31,594 nucleotides of DNA from Syntrophomonadaceae bacterium (GTDB taxonomy: Bacteria; Bacillota; Dethiobacteria; DTU022). Position numbers and translations under genes: made by a program. Shown here one piece after another: positions 31,400 to 31,594 of this stretch. Every line of letters begins with the position of its first letter. The first letter of the stretch is position 1. The notes below the pieces were generated by a model. The model was not told where the DNA came from. It saw only the letters and a program-made list of their open reading frames with translations, and did no database searches. Where the stretch lies: the NCBI GenBank assembly GCA_007129055.1, contig SKWE01000259.1:1-31594 (forward strand), written 5' to 3'.

Positions 31400-31499
31400 T
31401 GTTTAATCCCCTTATAAATAAATGGATGCAAACTATTTGCCCCGGTCGAAATGTTGAGGGCAGCATCTGCCAGAACAAAGATCAGTTTAAGTTGAAATT

Positions 31500-31529
31500 A
31501 TTATTATTCGCTATGACGGCAATTGTCAA
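31500..31529 (-). promoter_or_regulatory. Promoter of the popT-like gene
   Basis: On the minus strand a perfect TTGACA (31524-31529) is followed after 18 bp by AATAAT (31500-31505, 4 of 6). It lies about 85 bp before the ribosome binding site. A TATAAT on the plus strand at 31552-31557 hints at a divergent promoter for a gene beyond the right edge, but it has no good -35. Confidence 0.5.
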
Positions 31530-31594
31530 CACCAGATCGCAGATTACGCTTTATAATGACTGAAAAAGTGATATGATAGTGTCGAGGGTGATTA

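Overview
The window looks like a chromosomal segment of a low-to-moderate GC Gram-positive bacterium (Bacillota, probably a clostridial lineage). This is inferred from strong purine-rich ribosome binding sites, frequent TTG/GTG starts, sigma-A-type promoters, lipoproteins, a sortase, two LytR-CpsA-Psr (LCP) proteins and a ydiF/tsaE/tsaB/rimI/tsaD block like that of Bacillus. No tRNA, rRNA, insertion sequence, CRISPR array or intergenic gap over 300 bp was seen.

Layout. (1) 1-1060, minus strand: the 5' end of a small membrane-anchored protein gene, an unusually structured 204-bp spacer, and a secreted Ig-like (BIG2) protein with a sorting-signal-like C-terminus. (2) 1097-6766, plus strand: a YdiF-type ABC-F ATPase, then the t6A tRNA-modification set tsaE, tsaB, rimI, tsaD, interrupted by a lipoprotein made almost entirely of MORN repeats. 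(3) 6767-8435: a spacer with a cluster of DnaA-box-like 9-mers, then murC with its own promoter. (4) 8572-30581, all plus strand: a cluster of about 20 genes for a surface glycopolymer. It holds a class D/E-like sortase, genes for a CDP-linked 6-deoxy sugar that is probably C-methylated (rfbF, rfbG, C-methyltransferase, RmlC-like epimerase, SDR reductase), genes for UDP-glucuronate and probably UDP-galacturonate, five complete glycosyltransferases, two proteins that are only the N-terminal half of a GT-B glycosyltransferase, a Wzx flippase, an initiating polyprenyl-phosphate sugar transferase, a UGM/amine-oxidase-like flavoprotein and two LCP wall ligases, one carrying a PASTA domain. (5) 30602-31399, minus strand: a DUF368/PopT-type undecaprenyl-phosphate translocase, convergent with the cluster.

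How the genes fit together (inference). The initiating transferase loads a sugar on undecaprenyl phosphate. The glycosyltransferases add uronic acid and the CDP-derived deoxy sugar. Wzx flips the product, LCP enzymes transfer it to peptidoglycan, and PopT returns the lipid carrier. No Wzy polymerase is recognisable. The sortase and an uncharacterised lipoprotein inside the cluster suggest that protein anchoring and glycan attachment may be coordinated.

The most interesting points are the LCP-PASTA fusion, the candidate CDP-3-C-methyl-6-deoxyhexose pathway, the two GT-B half proteins, the MORN lipoprotein in the t6A operon, the DnaA-box cluster before murC, and the two nested stem-loop elements at 213-384.
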